From: Glossina fuscipes | Taxonomy: Eukaryota > Arthropoda > Insecta > Diptera > Glossinidae | Length of the DNA stretch: 64,000 bases | NCBI RefSeq assembly: GCF_014805625.2 | Contig: NW_023998414.1 | Span: forward strand, 41,398,991-41,462,990 | Reading direction: 5' to 3' | Shown here: positions 24,361 to 37,024 of the stretch, piece by piece | How the letters are laid out: every line of letters begins with the position of its first letter | How positions within the stretch are numbered: the first letter of the stretch is position 1 | Notes under the pieces: generated by a model | Databases searched by the model: none | What the model saw: the letters and a program-made list of their open reading frames with translations, nothing else | Told to the model about the DNA's origin: nothing | Program-made: the position numbers and the translations under genes

Positions 24361-27070
24361 CTCGCCGTAACTGTCGTAAAAAACATAAATTAGATAAATA
24401 ATTTCTAGACTTAACTTAAAAGTCCTTATATCTTTTGGTCTTTTTTTTCATTTTATTTTATTTATATCTATGCCTAAAAAAGCAAATGATTTGACAATCC
24501 CCACAAAGTCTCGCCGTATAGTTAAAGCCCCATCCCGAAAATAGAAATAACGCGTCATTGTGCTAAAGCGCATATGGCGCGTTCTCATTTTATTTATTTC
24601 TGTATTTTTTTCTATATTTCAAAAATTGAAGAAAGCAAGAAAAAAAAAAAACTCAATTTAATATTCAACAAATAAATGTTTATTAATACCATTTCTTTTA
24701 TGATAATTGTTATTAAAGTGTTAAATCTTAATTATATGTATTTGAAAACCACATAAAATAAAAGAGAGTAGAGATGGAAACTTTTGCTGGCTTTTAATAA
24801 ATTACAATTTAATTAAGAATTAATGATTATATATTTAGATAATCTTTTTTCTTTTTTTTTTTTTTTTTTTTGTTATAAACTGAGTTAATAATGCAGGCTT
24901 TGTCATAATTAATATTTTTCTTTTTATTTGTAACATTCTTTTCTCTATGATGATGGTGATTACTTTACAACAATGTATGGCTTTGTTCTTTTAATTTTTA
25001 ATATGAATATGTTATTAAAAAAAAAAGGAAGAAAGCATTATTATTAATTAATACTTTAATGTATGTATGTTAGATATTTAATAATGTAAAAGTGTATTAT
25101 ACAATAACAATAGTAATAATTATTTATTCAGATAATATATTTTATTTTCAATCTTGTCATTACAAGATGTTCTTGAAACGTTTAGTAAATATAAAAATGA
25201 AATAAAACAGATAATTAAATTAAAATTATTTTTAATTTCTGTAATTCAGTCTTTTGGAAATAAACAAAGAAAAAAAAAAAAAAAAAAAATATTTTTTTAA
25301 ATCATCTTAGTTGTGCTTGCATTTACTTTTTAAGGAATCGAAAAATTATTTTCTTCCGTTAAGAGGAAAGAAAATATTTAAAAGGAAGCTATCTTCGCAT
25401 GTTTAAGATCGACATCATTGTGAACATTACGAAAAATGTGAAGAAAATGCAGTGTGTTTTTTTTTCTCGAGCGTAGAAATATATCGGTTAAACGATTAGG
25501 ACTGTACCTTTGCAACACAAACTCTTTGATAATTTCTATCAATGTCTAGATCGGATCTCTTATAAGTTGCAAGTAATAAGCTTTCCTGTTGATCTGCGTT
25601 TCATGATAATTCATTTTTGTTAACATTTTTTTAATGGAGTTGGAAAACAGTTTTGCTAAGTCTTCGATAAATATTGTGCTGTTGTTGTTGTATGATTTAC
25701 TTATTTGTAGTAGTTGCATTGGATTAGTGGATTTTCAAACTTGAATTATGGCCTTGAAAAATTGAAAATTTCTTTTCCCCCCTTAACTCCTACAAATAGG
25801 AGTCGTCCATATCCAGCTTGGCGGATGAATGGATGGATGGATGGATCGACATGATTAAATCAGCTGAGAATTTTACATCCTTTAAACATACTGCTGAGTG
25901 CGAGAAAAATGGTATCAAAAATCAAATCATTCATTGCATCGCCTTCATAACTCTCAACATTGATTTGGAAATAGACAACGATTTTTGAGGTTATAAATAA
26001 AATCAATACAATTTTTCGGACCCAGCATTACATATGCATATTTTATGGGACCACTTATGCATATTGCTGGCTACAATCAGTATGTAAAGAGAAATGAAAA
26101 TTCCTTCGAAAAATTGGATTGAATTGAATAATTATTTTCATTTTTTTGAAAAACAACGAATGAAACCCCAATTCCCTTAAATAGATATTACTTTAGTAAT
26201 GGTTTCATTAACTGTTTCCTTTTTTTTATTTTTATTTTTTTCTATTTTCTAAATATAAATTAGTTTAGCGTTATTTTCTTGTTCTTCTTCAGCAGTTTTC
26301 ATTGGTATAAGATTATTAGATTCTATTTATTTTATGTAAATGTTGTTATGTCTTTCTTAAATATAATAATTTGTCGGTTTATCTTTTCTTCTTCTTCTTC
26401 TTCTTCTTCTTTTTTTGCTTCGAGTAAGTTTTAAAGGTGGTTTCGTAAAGTGCTTAATTTTTGTAGTAATAACGTTTCATTTTGTATATATATATGTATG
26501 TCTTGTTGCATTTATATATCAATATCATTTCTCTTAGGTGGAAGTTTTCTTGAGTACTATATATAACTTAATTTGTTTCTATTATTTTTTTTTTTTCCTT
26601 TTGTTTTTGCCTTAGTTGTGGTTGCGCTACATTTCTATAGCCTTAGCTATCTCCCTTTTGCCTTGTGTACGATTATTAACCAAAGATATGAGTTAGATCT
26701 GCTAGATTGTTTTTGTGTTCTTTTTTTTTTCTTTTTTTTTTCTTTTTTTTTATATATAAAAATAATCCCATTTAAAATATATTTACATATGTTAGATATG
26801 TTATTAATATTAAATGAATAAAATAATGTGCATAAACAAATTGAACAATATATATATATATATAAATTAAGATTTTTATATTTTTGGTATGTAGTGTGTG
26901 TTTAAACTTTGATTTTGCTTAGCTTTTTTAGTTTTAAATTCTTCTTATTTGCAATATGGGTAAGTAAATATTTGATTTTTAACTATATTATTAATAATAA
27001 TATACTATATGTATATGTTAATGTAAAATATACAATAAAAATACTTATACATATTGGATACTTTTTAACT

Positions 27071-27128
<58 letters not shown>

Positions 27129-27989
27129 TATATACATATATATATGTATATATATATATATTTGTTTATTTAACCGCAAGTATATAGTTTCCGTTTAATA
27201 TGCATTGTATATAAATATAATTTAGTTAAATGTATATATATATAATAATAAAACGTATAAAATAGTTTTGTTTTTTTATTATACTCGCTTTTAAAAAGAT
27301 GAAAAACTAAAGGAAACAAAAAATTAAATTTTATTTTAAGATCTAATCATTTATGGGGTAAGTAAATTATAGTACTAATCATTTTTCCCCTTTTTTTCAA
27401 ACCCTACATCGCTTGCGGTATTAGGGTATATTTGTGCGGTTTGTGTGAAGGTGTGTAACACTTAAAAGAATTTAGAATGGACATACCGATCGACCATCAA
27501 AGTCTGAGTTTGCGATTTAAGTTTCTATAACTGTAGTCAGTAGTCTGGTAAGGGTCCTTGTGAGTTTTGCTATCAAAAATGAATCGAATTGAACTATTTG
27601 GCTACCGACTACCGAAGTTAATTCTACAAATTGGTTGCATATAAGTCTGAACCATCTGTTTTTCCGGACCCCTTCTCCTATGAGAAGTAAACCTGCACTT
27701 GCAGCAGGTATAGTATAAGTTTTTAATATTTTATAAGGAAGTTTGGCGGAGAATTGCGTTAAGCAAAATAGATGTTTAATGATTCTTGGCCTTGCTCGAC
27801 TAAAACTTTTTGATTTGTTTGTTTAAGAGCGGATTGTGTCTAAAACACAAAAAAAAAAAAAAAAAAAAAAATTACGATTATGACGAGTAATTATATTTCG
27901 GGTTAAATGAAAAGAATTTTGAAATTATAGAGCATAAATTCTCGATCTGTTTGAGTCATTTGGGCAGACGCACATGCTCAGATGTATTC
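24361..27989. other. Low-complexity intergenic DNA
   Basis: This is very A/T-rich sequence with repeated poly-T/poly-A runs, a TTC array (26387-26411), an ATGG array (about 25828-25846) and a long TA tract (27073-27161). Part of it may be distal 3' untranslated sequence of the transporter on the minus strand, but nothing fixes its end. No gene is seen. Confidence 0.55.
27073..27161. repeat. (TA)n microsatellite, interrupted
   Basis: About 50 bases of pure TA are followed by TA broken with GTAC, TACA and TGTA. It translates into a spurious Tyr-Ile repeat in an open frame. Confidence 0.9.
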
Positions 27990-28460
27990 CGAATTTGAAA
28001 TTGGCTTTTGCATCTTAAAATGATTTAAAAAAAAAAAAAATGCAATTTTCATTCTCTATAACATCGGATATGCGTAGTCAATTTTTGCCTACAGCGTTAC
28101 TCGCAGAATATGTGTTCAAATTTTTGTTGATTTGTCTGCTCTAGTTGATGAGTAATGAGCGAAAAGGCAATTTTATATTCCTCTTTGAAAAGCCGAGGTA
28201 TTTTCAGTTTTCGTAGTATTGTAGGCGTGTTCGTTCACCGATTTCGAATTCTATCCGCAAGCAAGAATTTTCAATGTTTCTGCTAAACTTGAAGTCGATA
28301 GCGTAACTTCCGCGGCCACGAATGTGTTTACAATGGAAGGACAGAGGGACGTGCTTAAGTTAATTTAGAATTTGACGCTGATCACAAATATACATGTGTC
28401 ATCGAATCTCTGAAGCTTCTTTTTGGATCTTCCAAACGTTTTTGGTGGGCATGCAAAGCT
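27990..28460 (+). repeat. Palindrome-repeat family, module 2 fragment
   Basis: Landmarks include GAGTAATGAGCGAAAA, GTATTTTCAGTTTTCGTAGT, a TTGAAGTCGATAGCGTAACTT line, GACAGAGGGACGTGCTTAAG, a GAATTTGACGCTGATC line and a TCCAAACGTTTT line. These are in the same order as in module 2 of 45703-46521. The leading palindrome is not visible. Confidence 0.6.
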
Positions 28461-29271
28461 AGAGATACGATTGGCATATGTTTCACTTGAAGCATCAAAA
28501 ATTCGAAGCTTATAAGCATTTTTACATATTTTCCTTTTTACCTTTTCAAGGAGAATATCCAAAGAAATTTCATATATATGTAGTTAAAGAGTCAATCGAT
28601 AATATTACGGTAAAAGAAAAAAGAAAATAAAAAAAAAAATAAAATAAAAAATGAATAATATAAACGAATTTTTTGTTTTTTTTTTCATAACTTTGCAGAC
28701 ACTTGCGATTATAATTATTTATGTGTGTTGGGTTTAAAGAATTTCTTTAATTATTTATTTATTTATTTACTTTTTTATATATATGTTATACGAAAAGTTT
28801 AGGTGGCCTTAGTTATATTATATATTTACATTTAATTTTTGCATTTCATTACAATTCTTTTGTATTTTTTGTTGGATTTAATTTAATTTTTTTTTTTTTT
28901 TTTTTGTTTTATTTCGTTTTCGTATATATATTATTTATTTTCTTTTAATTTTAATTTTATAAGTTTACTTTTAATTTTTGCTTCATCTTATTTAATTATT
29001 AATAATAATTTATTAGAAGTCAAAAGAATAAATATTAAAAATTGTAAATATTCTAAGCATTGCTCATATGTTCTTTTTTGTATATAATTCGGATTTTTTT
29101 TTTTTTTTTGAATTTACTCAATTGAATGAATTGAATATTAAATGAAAATGAAATAATTTATACGAGTAAAAGGAATTAAATAAATGATGAATAAAGTTTC
29201 ATATGTTTAACTAAATGCTAAATGCCAATCTTATCTCGATTTTCTGTTATGTTAATTGCTGGTTGTGGCAC
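28461..29271. other. Probable 3' untranslated and downstream DNA of the transporter
   Basis: This is A/T-rich sequence directly after the transporter stop codon (minus strand), with several possible polyadenylation signals and none singled out. No coding signal is seen. Confidence 0.4.
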
Positions 29272-32200
29272 TTAATCTTCCCATTTTGGGAATTGCGTTT
29301 CATCTATAAACATACTGAACGAACCGCTTGTACTATTGTTAGCATTCAAGGCTTGATTTGTAGCGTTTGTCGTTCTAGGGTTTGACGGTGACGATGATGT
29401 AGCCGATGATGGTTTTCGAGTATTGCGGGTCTCTTAACGAATCCAACGAATCAAAGAAAATCAATAAAAATAAAGATATGAATATATTTACAGTAGGACT
29501 TTGTCTTTTGGCAAGAGGTGTAACAATTTCGAATTCAGAGCCATTTTCGAATAATTATCGTAGCATTGATTAAGTAAAACTTAGAAGGCTTTCACGCATA
29601 TGCATGCGGTGTAATTGGATCTGCCACATACGAACTGACCTGAAAATGATGCTATCGACGATGGACAATATTTATTTTCAATAGAACGGCACCGTCTATC
29701 GCACTGCCCGCGAAACGACGGTCCTTTTATGTAATTGATTGAAAAGGACATATTTTTACGAAAGAAAGGTGAAAGATGAAAGTTGTTCTCAATCTCAAGA
29801 ATAAGGATAAGGATGTAAGAATGTAATGCTTAGCAATAAGCGAGAAAACTGTTTAACTCATAATGAATTTTCTAGATTCACCAGTTATTATCTGTATCTG
29901 TGTGTATATGTAAGAAAATATTATTCGGTTATTTTATAATGATCATCGTGATCCTAAGAAGAAAAGGAAAGAGAATTGAGTTTTCATACTCTATTACGTT
30001 GTGTGAATGCGGCTGATGTTTTCTATTTTAAGAATAAAAGGGTATGTGCTCTAAGTAGACGTGTCTTTCGATCGATTCATTTTTGCGGTCAAGCCAGAAT
30101 ATTGATAACACACATTACACAGACGGACGCTCGGATATGCTTAAATCGGTTCAACATTTGGTGCTGATGACAGAATATTTGTACTGTCTCTGAAGTGTCC
30201 CTGTGGGCATTGCAAACGTTTTGACAAAATGAATATGCCCCTGACCGCCTTCGGTGATGGGTGTGGGATGCGATGTTATTCCTTTTCACCACGACGTATA
30301 AGTAACGTTTAAGGAAAAGTTTCATTTTATTGAGGAGTATGCGCAACAAGAATTCCAGGCCCGAGGGATTCGGATTAAAAGAGAGCAATGGACATATGTA
30401 AATCGTTTGTTCACATCTAAAGTGAAGAAAGAGGACATTTCGAAGTCTATCGATAATGGCTGCTGTATATTCAATGACGAATTTCGTTGATGCACCCCCC
30501 CCCCCCCCCTCCCCGCCTTCCACCCACCTAACGTTTTACTAGTCGTTGCTTAACGTATATAGAGAACTTACTTGTTGATTGCTTTGTCGCTGCCTGTTGC
30601 GTGTTATCTTTGCTTGCCCACACCGGTTCATGATTTTGATTCATATAGGATGGTTGATCCCACACTGCTTTCTCTTCTCTACTTGTCCGATTCTTGTTCT
30701 GCATAAAACAAATAAATTGATGATAAACTTTTCTCATTATTTGAAATTTCGACTGAATTGATTACTGTTTATGAAAACCTACATAATCCTTATCAACCTT
30801 TAACTCCAGCTCTTCGGTGGTCTGCTCGAGTGTACTGTGTGTTATGCCATAATAAAAGTACATAACGAAGCCCAACGACATCCATATAGTAAATCTAACT
30901 AAGGTCAAGATGCTTAACTTAAATATTAAATAAATATTAACAGTAATGGCAATGGCCGGAATAAATGGAAGTCCTGGTGTAAGGAACGCAAGAGCATATC
31001 TAAAACGTATATAGACAAGAAGATAGTACAAATAGGGCGGTGAATTTAATCATTTTGCAATAAAAGTTATGCTTTTTTTTACCTATTTTGTGGTTGTCTT
31101 GAGATAATTAATAATATCACAAATATGCCGATAAATAAAATGAAATAAATAAATATGGCGAAACCACCGGACAAGCCAATGGCCGCAAACAGATCCAAGA
31201 AGAATATGAGACCGAACATGAGGCCAACCAGTTTGGTTACATACATGCCTGCGCAGAGTTTTTCGAAGAAATAAAAACGAAAATTTAGGATTTTGAAAAT
31301 TAAATTCTCGGTGATTATGAGATCAAGGTCTAAGCTGCAGCAGAATTTTTTGCAAAAGAAAAAGAAAAAAACAAAAATATATGTTTTTTTTTTTTTTTTT
31401 TTTTTGTTGACTCGCAAAAATTTTAACATTTGTATTGATATGACTGTGCAGCCTTAGCCAAGGTTCCGAAAAAAATAGAAAAAAAAAAAGAAAAAAAAGA
31501 GAAGTAAGAAAATTATATTCGGTCATGACCGAATTTTTTATACCCATCACTGTTGTACTAAAAGAGACTAAAAAGAAAGGAAAAAGTTTTATATTTTCAT
31601 GCTCTATAATATTGGANNNNNNNNNNNNNNNNNNNNNNNNNNNNNNNNNNNNNNNNNNNNNNNNNNNNNNNNNNNNNNNNNNNNNNNNNNNNNNNNNNNN
31701 NNNNNNNNNNNNNNNNGGGGGGGACGGTTGATTTTTTCCATTTTCAGAATATCTATCTGTTCGGTAATTTGTATCGGTTGTAGCTTATGAGTAACGAACA
31801 AAACACACGGAAAGCAGAGGCGACAGGGATGTTCTCAGTTCTCGTGGTACTGTAAGTGTGTCTTTCAAGCTTATGTGGCCCATTTCCAATATCAATCTGC
31901 TTGTCAATGTCAAAGAGCTTTAAATTTTCCTGCCAAATTTGAGGTCGATAGCTTCGACAGCTTTTGCGGCCAAGTGAATATTGTCAACAGACGGCTGGAC
32001 AGACAGATGGGCATGCTTAAATCAATAATATTTATACATTGTGCTTCATACTTTAGTGATGGGTGAATCAATGGAACACAACACAACGAAAAATTCATTT
32101 GTCTTACCGGTTTCGGTGGTCGCCTGTCCAGGATTAATCCAGGGAAAGAAACCCGGGCATAGGTAAGAATATTCATTGAGTTTGCGTGTGAAGAAATTTA

Positions 32201-34835
32201 AACCGATCGAGTCGAATGCGGTTGCCTGGCCAGTGGGACCGGTAGGAGCGCCGTGAACAGCGCCATAGAATTTATTCTCAGAACGATCGGACACCAAGAA
32301 TTGATCATCTCTACCCAAATACCCGTCGGGACTTTCGTCGATCATTGAATCGTCTGAATCAGATAAGCCGCGTGTTACTCGCTTAATGGTTAAAGTATTG
32401 GTTTCGAGTACTTCGGCAGTAGTGGAACGCGGATCATTAGCGTCGTTTGGATTAATGGGTGTCCGCAATTGAGCAGGCAACAATTCTACCAAGGAAGTAC
32501 TATGTGGCTGATATCGTAAAACTAACACACAAGTTGAAACAAGCGTATAAGCCAGTAAGGTACCGATGGACATCATTTCAACTAATATCTCCAAGCGTAC
32601 AGTTAAAGCCACTAAAGCGGCAGCCGCGCCACTGCAAAGAGTGGCCAGGCCAGGTACATTAGTGCGTTGCCACAATTGTGACAATTGCCTGCGAATAAAT
32701 GAATGAAAGTAAATAGGAAATAATTGTTTCTTTGTTCTCCTTCTCTTCTTAGGTTGCCTGCTATGCTTACTTAAATATCAAGCCGTCTTGAGCCATGGCG
32801 TAAATAACACGCGGCATTGGAAACATTGAGCCGAACATTGCCACGGACAAGCCTGCGGTAGCTCCTATGGCCACTATGATACGGCATTTAGGAGCATTTA
32901 CATATGACCACATTTGCACCAAAGCTGCTCCGGTATTTATATGATCATAGGGTACTACCAAAGTTAACACTAAACTAACTGTAACGTAGGCTAATAGAAC
33001 TATAAACAAAGAGCCTACTATTGCTTTTGGTATGCTTTTTTGAGGGCTATGGGCCTCTTCTCCCGTAGTCGCAATAATATCAAAGCCAATAAAAGCGTAA
33101 AAACAAGTGGCGGCACCAGAGAAAACCTAAATAATGCGATTAATTAATATTAAGTTGATGTTAGGTGCGATGCATACTTACTCCACTCCACCCGTACGGT
33201 AAAAATCCCTGATGCTCTGTCCAGGTACTGGAGTCCACATAAAACATACCTGCTGTCATTACAAATACCCATGTGGCCAAATTAATCGCATTCAAAATAT
33301 GATTAAACACGACCGACTTGCTCGCCCCCAAAGCCAAAATAAAAGTCATAATTAGCGTTATGCTAAAAGCTATAAAATCGGGAGGTTTTCCTATAAAAGT
33401 ACAAGTACAAACGTTGAGATATGTTTTAAATCATTTGAGATGCATTCTTATCACCAAATACGGTGCCTATCGAGTCGCCGATGGCATTTGCTATAGCTCC
33501 TCCTGTAAGTGAATCGAAACTCGAACTTAAAGCACAAGCGCAGGCACTGGTACCTGGAAATCAATAAAAATACTTGAGATTATTCTAAATTTTCCTTTTT
33601 GCTTGTTTTGTTTTTTCTTTTTTTGCCTCTGGCTCTTAAGAGAGAAAGCCTTATTATAGAGATACAGAATTTGAAAATATTATTCTATTAGCGCCTCTTT
33701 CCCTAGATACGCTTCCTCTTCTAATGGCTGGTAGTGCATTTAGAGTCATGCAATTGTCCGTCAACATCGAGCTTAAGCCCTAAGTCTCTTTCCTCTTTTC
33801 CCTTTAATTTCCCTTGGCAGCATTGTAATCTAATAAAAAATTCCATTGATTCGTTATAGATGCAATGACTCGGCGCATTATCTGCGCTCTTAAGCTTTGA
33901 ATAGAAAACACATTATCAAGTTTCCGAAGAACCAGAAAGCGTCGCTAGGACTGATTGCCGATTGTGAAAAGACCACGACCGTGACCGAGAAATCATGGAG
34001 TAGAAGTAAGAACCACAATTACAAATGGAGTGTTAATGTTTGGAGTATGGATAATGCATTCGGATGTATTTTGTAAATGCTTGAAACTACTGAGTACGAC
34101 ACATTTATATCACGAGGTATACGCGAACGGGGGAATAAATCGCGTATATTTTCGAGAGATTTCGGTTTTTCGTTAGGTTAGGATATTAGGTTAGATTAGG
34201 ATATATCGCAACCTCACAAATAAATAGCTTTCTAGGCACATGATGTTACATGTCGACTTGTATCTCGGTAGGGAAGATGTTAACTTTCTCTCTCTACACA
34301 TGCGAATCATCTCAATTGCCGAAACGTTTCTAATCGTCAATACAGAAATCGGATGTAAGCTCCTTTGATTAGTTAGCGATTTCGATACATTCTGCTGTGC
34401 ATTTATGTATAGACATAATGTGATGAATAGGAATTATTTAAAATTTTTACTTCTACCTATTAAATATTCCAATATCATGTTCCATCCAATAATAAATGCT
34501 ACAAATTCACCAACAGCTACATATGAATACATATATGCTGAACCGGAAGTATGAGGAACTCGTACACCAAATTCGGCGTAGCAGGCGCCTAAATTCGAAA
34601 ATTATATACATAAGTTCAATAAATTTAAAAAATATTTCAATTCCGTAACGAGTACTCGCCTGAAAATATACTAGCTATCGCGGCAATAATAAAACTAATA
34701 ACCACTCCAGGACCAGCTATGTTTTTTGCCACCATACCAGCTACCAAATACATGCCGGTGCCACAACACGAACCTACTCCCAACGAGGTGAGATCTAATG
34801 TATCTAAACATTTCTGTAAAGTTTCACAAAAAATA

Positions 34836-34866
<31 letters not shown>

Positions 34867-35038
34867 CAATTTTATATATAGATGAGGTTATGAAGTCATT
34901 TGAAGACAATACCGTTAATTTTGGTTTGGCTGTTTGTGCTTTACCATCTTGCAATTGCTTGACATCCTTGGTGCGTATCAGCTTTGGTATGAGTGTGGCG
35001 CTGGTTATACCAGGGGGTAACGGTACCTTACATTTAAT
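29272..35038 (-). CDS. Cationic amino-acid transporter, CAT/SLC7A4-like (5' end incomplete)
   Basis: This is a member of the APC superfamily of plasma-membrane permeases for basic amino acids. Eleven exons (minus): 35038-34913, 34813-34660, 34588-34457, 33553-33455, 33390-33182, 33126-32771, 32688-32108, 31248-31083, 30999-30783, 30698-30572 and 29432-29272. They join in phase into 775 residues ending [12 protein letters not shown]. Family marks are [13 protein letters not shown] with a TM1 Gly motif, [58 protein letters not shown] and the C-terminal CAT box [20 protein letters not shown] long acidic loop in exon 7 and a Ser/Asn-rich tail separate or follow the membrane segments. The intron after 34660 has a GC donor. 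The 99-bp intron 34912-34814 is open in frame, so its retention would not stop translation. Exon 35038 begins at a clear acceptor, so a start-codon exon lies upstream and was not found. The Drosophila counterpart is probably CG12531. Confidence 0.93.
29920..30268 (+). repeat. Palindrome-repeat family copy in last transporter intron
   Basis: It starts near a decayed ATTCGGTT and runs through ACTCTATTACG, GCGGCTGATG, a GACGGACGC tract, TGCTTAAATCGG and GGGCATTGCAAACGTTTTGAC. It ends at CTTCGGTGATGGGTGTGG. It has the element's two ends but only one module's length, as if deleted between the modules. It lies in the 1.1-kb intron before the final exon. Confidence 0.65.
30495..30509. repeat. Poly-C tract (15 C)
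   Basis: Fifteen C followed by T and four more C. This is an unusual composition in this A/T-rich region; it lies in the last intron of the transporter, 63 bp after the donor of exon 10. Confidence 0.85.
31517..32066 (+). repeat. Palindrome-repeat family copy with assembly gap
   Basis: It opens with the perfect 18-bp palindrome ATTCGGTCATGACCGAAT (31517-31534) and TTTTTTATACCCATCAC. After a 100-N gap the family lines resume: GAGTAACGAACAAAA, a GGAAAGCAGAGG line, a GGTCGATAGCTTCG line, GACAGACAGATGGGCATGCTT. It ends near AGTGATGGGTG. It sits inside the 859-bp transporter intron between 32107 and 31249, in antisense to the gene. Confidence 0.75.
31617..31716. other. Assembly gap (100 N)
   Basis: Exactly 100 N, a conventional placeholder length, so the true size is unknown. 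It falls inside a dispersed repeat and is followed by a G run, which fits an assembly break in repeated sequence. It is intronic and does not interrupt an exon. Confidence 0.99.
34173..34200. repeat. Degenerate TTAGG-like array
   Basis: Four to five TTAGG-like units with interruptions (TTAGGTTAGG, then ATATTAGGTTAGATTAGG) in the 903-bp intron 34456-33554 of the transporter. It is too short to call telomeric. Confidence 0.5.
34648..34660 (-). other. GC-type 5' splice site in transporter gene
   Basis: Exon 2 ends TTTTCAG and the intron begins GCGAGT. The next exon starts after ATTTAG with GCGCCTGC. Joining G to GC restores Gly-Ala-Cys in the conserved CYAEFG region. No GT near this point keeps the frame and the conserved residues. 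GC donors with a CAG|GCNAGT context are a known minor splice class. Confidence 0.85.
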
Positions 35039-36445
35039 CTGAAAAATAATGACAAAAAAAAAAAAAAAAAAACATTAACATAAACTGTTATGTATAAGCG
35101 AATCTTCGCTATCGATGAACTGCAATAAATAATAAGTCAGGGAAATGTTTCTAGGCGTTTTCGCGAGGTGCGTAACTGTGAAAAATCAGACTCTAATGTG
35201 TTTGAAAAGTGACAGTCAATGAACAATAGTCAGTTGTAAACGTCCAAGTTTAACCTCGTTCGCCGTCGTTTACCAAATGTTTTAATCACTACTCGTATAG
35301 AACAATGACAGTCAATTTCTTTTGACCGACATTTGATTTCGACAATGGCAGCACCATGTTTTAACACTATGTGTAAACTTATTCATCTTTTGCGAGAAGA
35401 ATGTTCATGTCGTGTAATTTCAAGAAATACCGATCAATACACGTTAACCATATCGTTTAATCGTTACAGTCACTATGCGATTATTTAATACCTTATATCG
35501 TATATGGTACGAATGTGTATTAGGTTTGTGAGGAAGCGTGCATTACCCATTTCACTTTCTAAATCGATCTAAATGTGTCTGTCCCTCTGTCCATCTTGTA
35601 TTTTTGTGTTGAAATATTTTGATGAAATTATGGTTTTGGGTTCAAGGACGAATGCTTTTGCAACCATATAATGCGGATCGACGCACTTTTTTGGTCGGTT
35701 CCCGTATTACGCTTTAGTTTGAAAAATCATTATATGAATAACTGTATTAAGCGAAGTGGTGTACGATATTTAATGGGGAGCCATCGCTCACTACAGTCTT
35801 TTTACTCGTTTCTGTTGCATTTTCTAAAATGACGTAAGTGTCAAATTTCAAATTTCAATTTTTTACTCAAAGATGAAAAGCTTAAGCTAATAGATAAGTC
35901 ATTCGATTTGATTCGATTGTCAGTCGACATTCTCTTAAATTAATTCCCAATTAATGATCGCTCTTCTCTGTCAATTCTTTTCAGTGCTTGAAGTATAATC
36001 AATTAATAAAATTGCACTTGAGATAAACTGAAATAAACCTTAGTGCTTGGATTCTTAATAACACACGCATCCGCAGAAAACCACATAACAATAAGAATTC
36101 ATCAACGCTTAATCGTTCTCTACGCTTTCCGTCCATTAAAAATAAGTGATTTTATTTTTTTCTTCTTCTTCTTCTTCTTTTATCTCTTTTTTTTTTTTTT
36201 TTGTTGCATCGCATTCGTATTAATAGTTGAAAGAGACAATCGATTTTCGCTTTGATTGCAACAAGTGCTCACGTTTATGATTTGATTTGAGTGCTCACCA
36301 CAAACTAGGCTGAAACACGTCATAACCACATAATTGAAAAAGTTTAAAATATGAAAAAAAATTGAACTATATAATAGAGATAGAAGAGCAGCGGAGGGAT
36401 AAAGGCTGAGAAACAGAAATGCGAAGAAAAACATAACAAAATTAT
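35039..36445. other. Upstream intron/5' region of the transporter
   Basis: A strong acceptor (T-rich tract then TTTTTCAG, ending at 35039) opens this stretch on the minus strand. I could not find a start-codon exon ending in the required phase. A (GTCY)-rich fragment at about 35545-35620 recalls the palindrome-repeat family. The remainder is A/T-rich. Confidence 0.45.
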
Positions 36446-37024
36446 ATTCGGTTATAAAACGAATCCTTTTACACCCCCATCTTAGAGGAGACCAAACAAA
36501 AAAAAATTCGAAAAACTAAATTTCGTTACTCTATCATATTAGGCGCACCTGAGTGAATTTTACCGTCGCCTTGGAATATATTATACGCGGAAGTTTTTAT
36601 CCATCCGCAGCGATCTCCAATGTATTTGCCTCATTAGTACGTTTATTATAACAGCTACAGATAGATGGACAGACGGACTGACGGAACGATTAGCAATTCG
36701 ATACTGACCTCTGCAGTTTCTTTCAGGACGCTGTCAACGCTTTAACAAAAGAATGAAATTTCAATACTCTATAATATTATTACGTAAACGTGGACATGTG
36801 CTGCAAAACTACCCGTGGAATGAATACATGAGCAAATTTTTATCGTTATATTGTTTCCGGTTTATAAGTAACGAGTAAATAAACAGAGCTGGTCTCGGGT
36901 TATGTTGTATGGCGAGCGTGCGTTTCGCATGATTTGGCCCAAGAGGTTCTTAAGCTTACTTTTCGCGTATTGCAAACGTCCTGACAAGTTGAATATATCT
37001 CTTATCCTTCGGTGGTGGCTATAA
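36446..37024 (+). repeat. Palindrome-repeat family, diverged copy
   Basis: It opens ATTCGGTTATAAAACGAAT, then CCTTTTACACCCCCATC. It has two ACTCTAT(C/A)ATATTA lines (about 36528 and 36768), so two modules, a GATGGACAGACGGAC tract, and GTATTGCAAACGTCCTGAC. It ends CCTTCGGTGGTGGCTATAAA near 37024. Confidence 0.65.

Noticed and set aside
26909..27187. Frame with a long Tyr-Ile repeat
   Set aside because: It is the translation of the TA array at 27073-27161.
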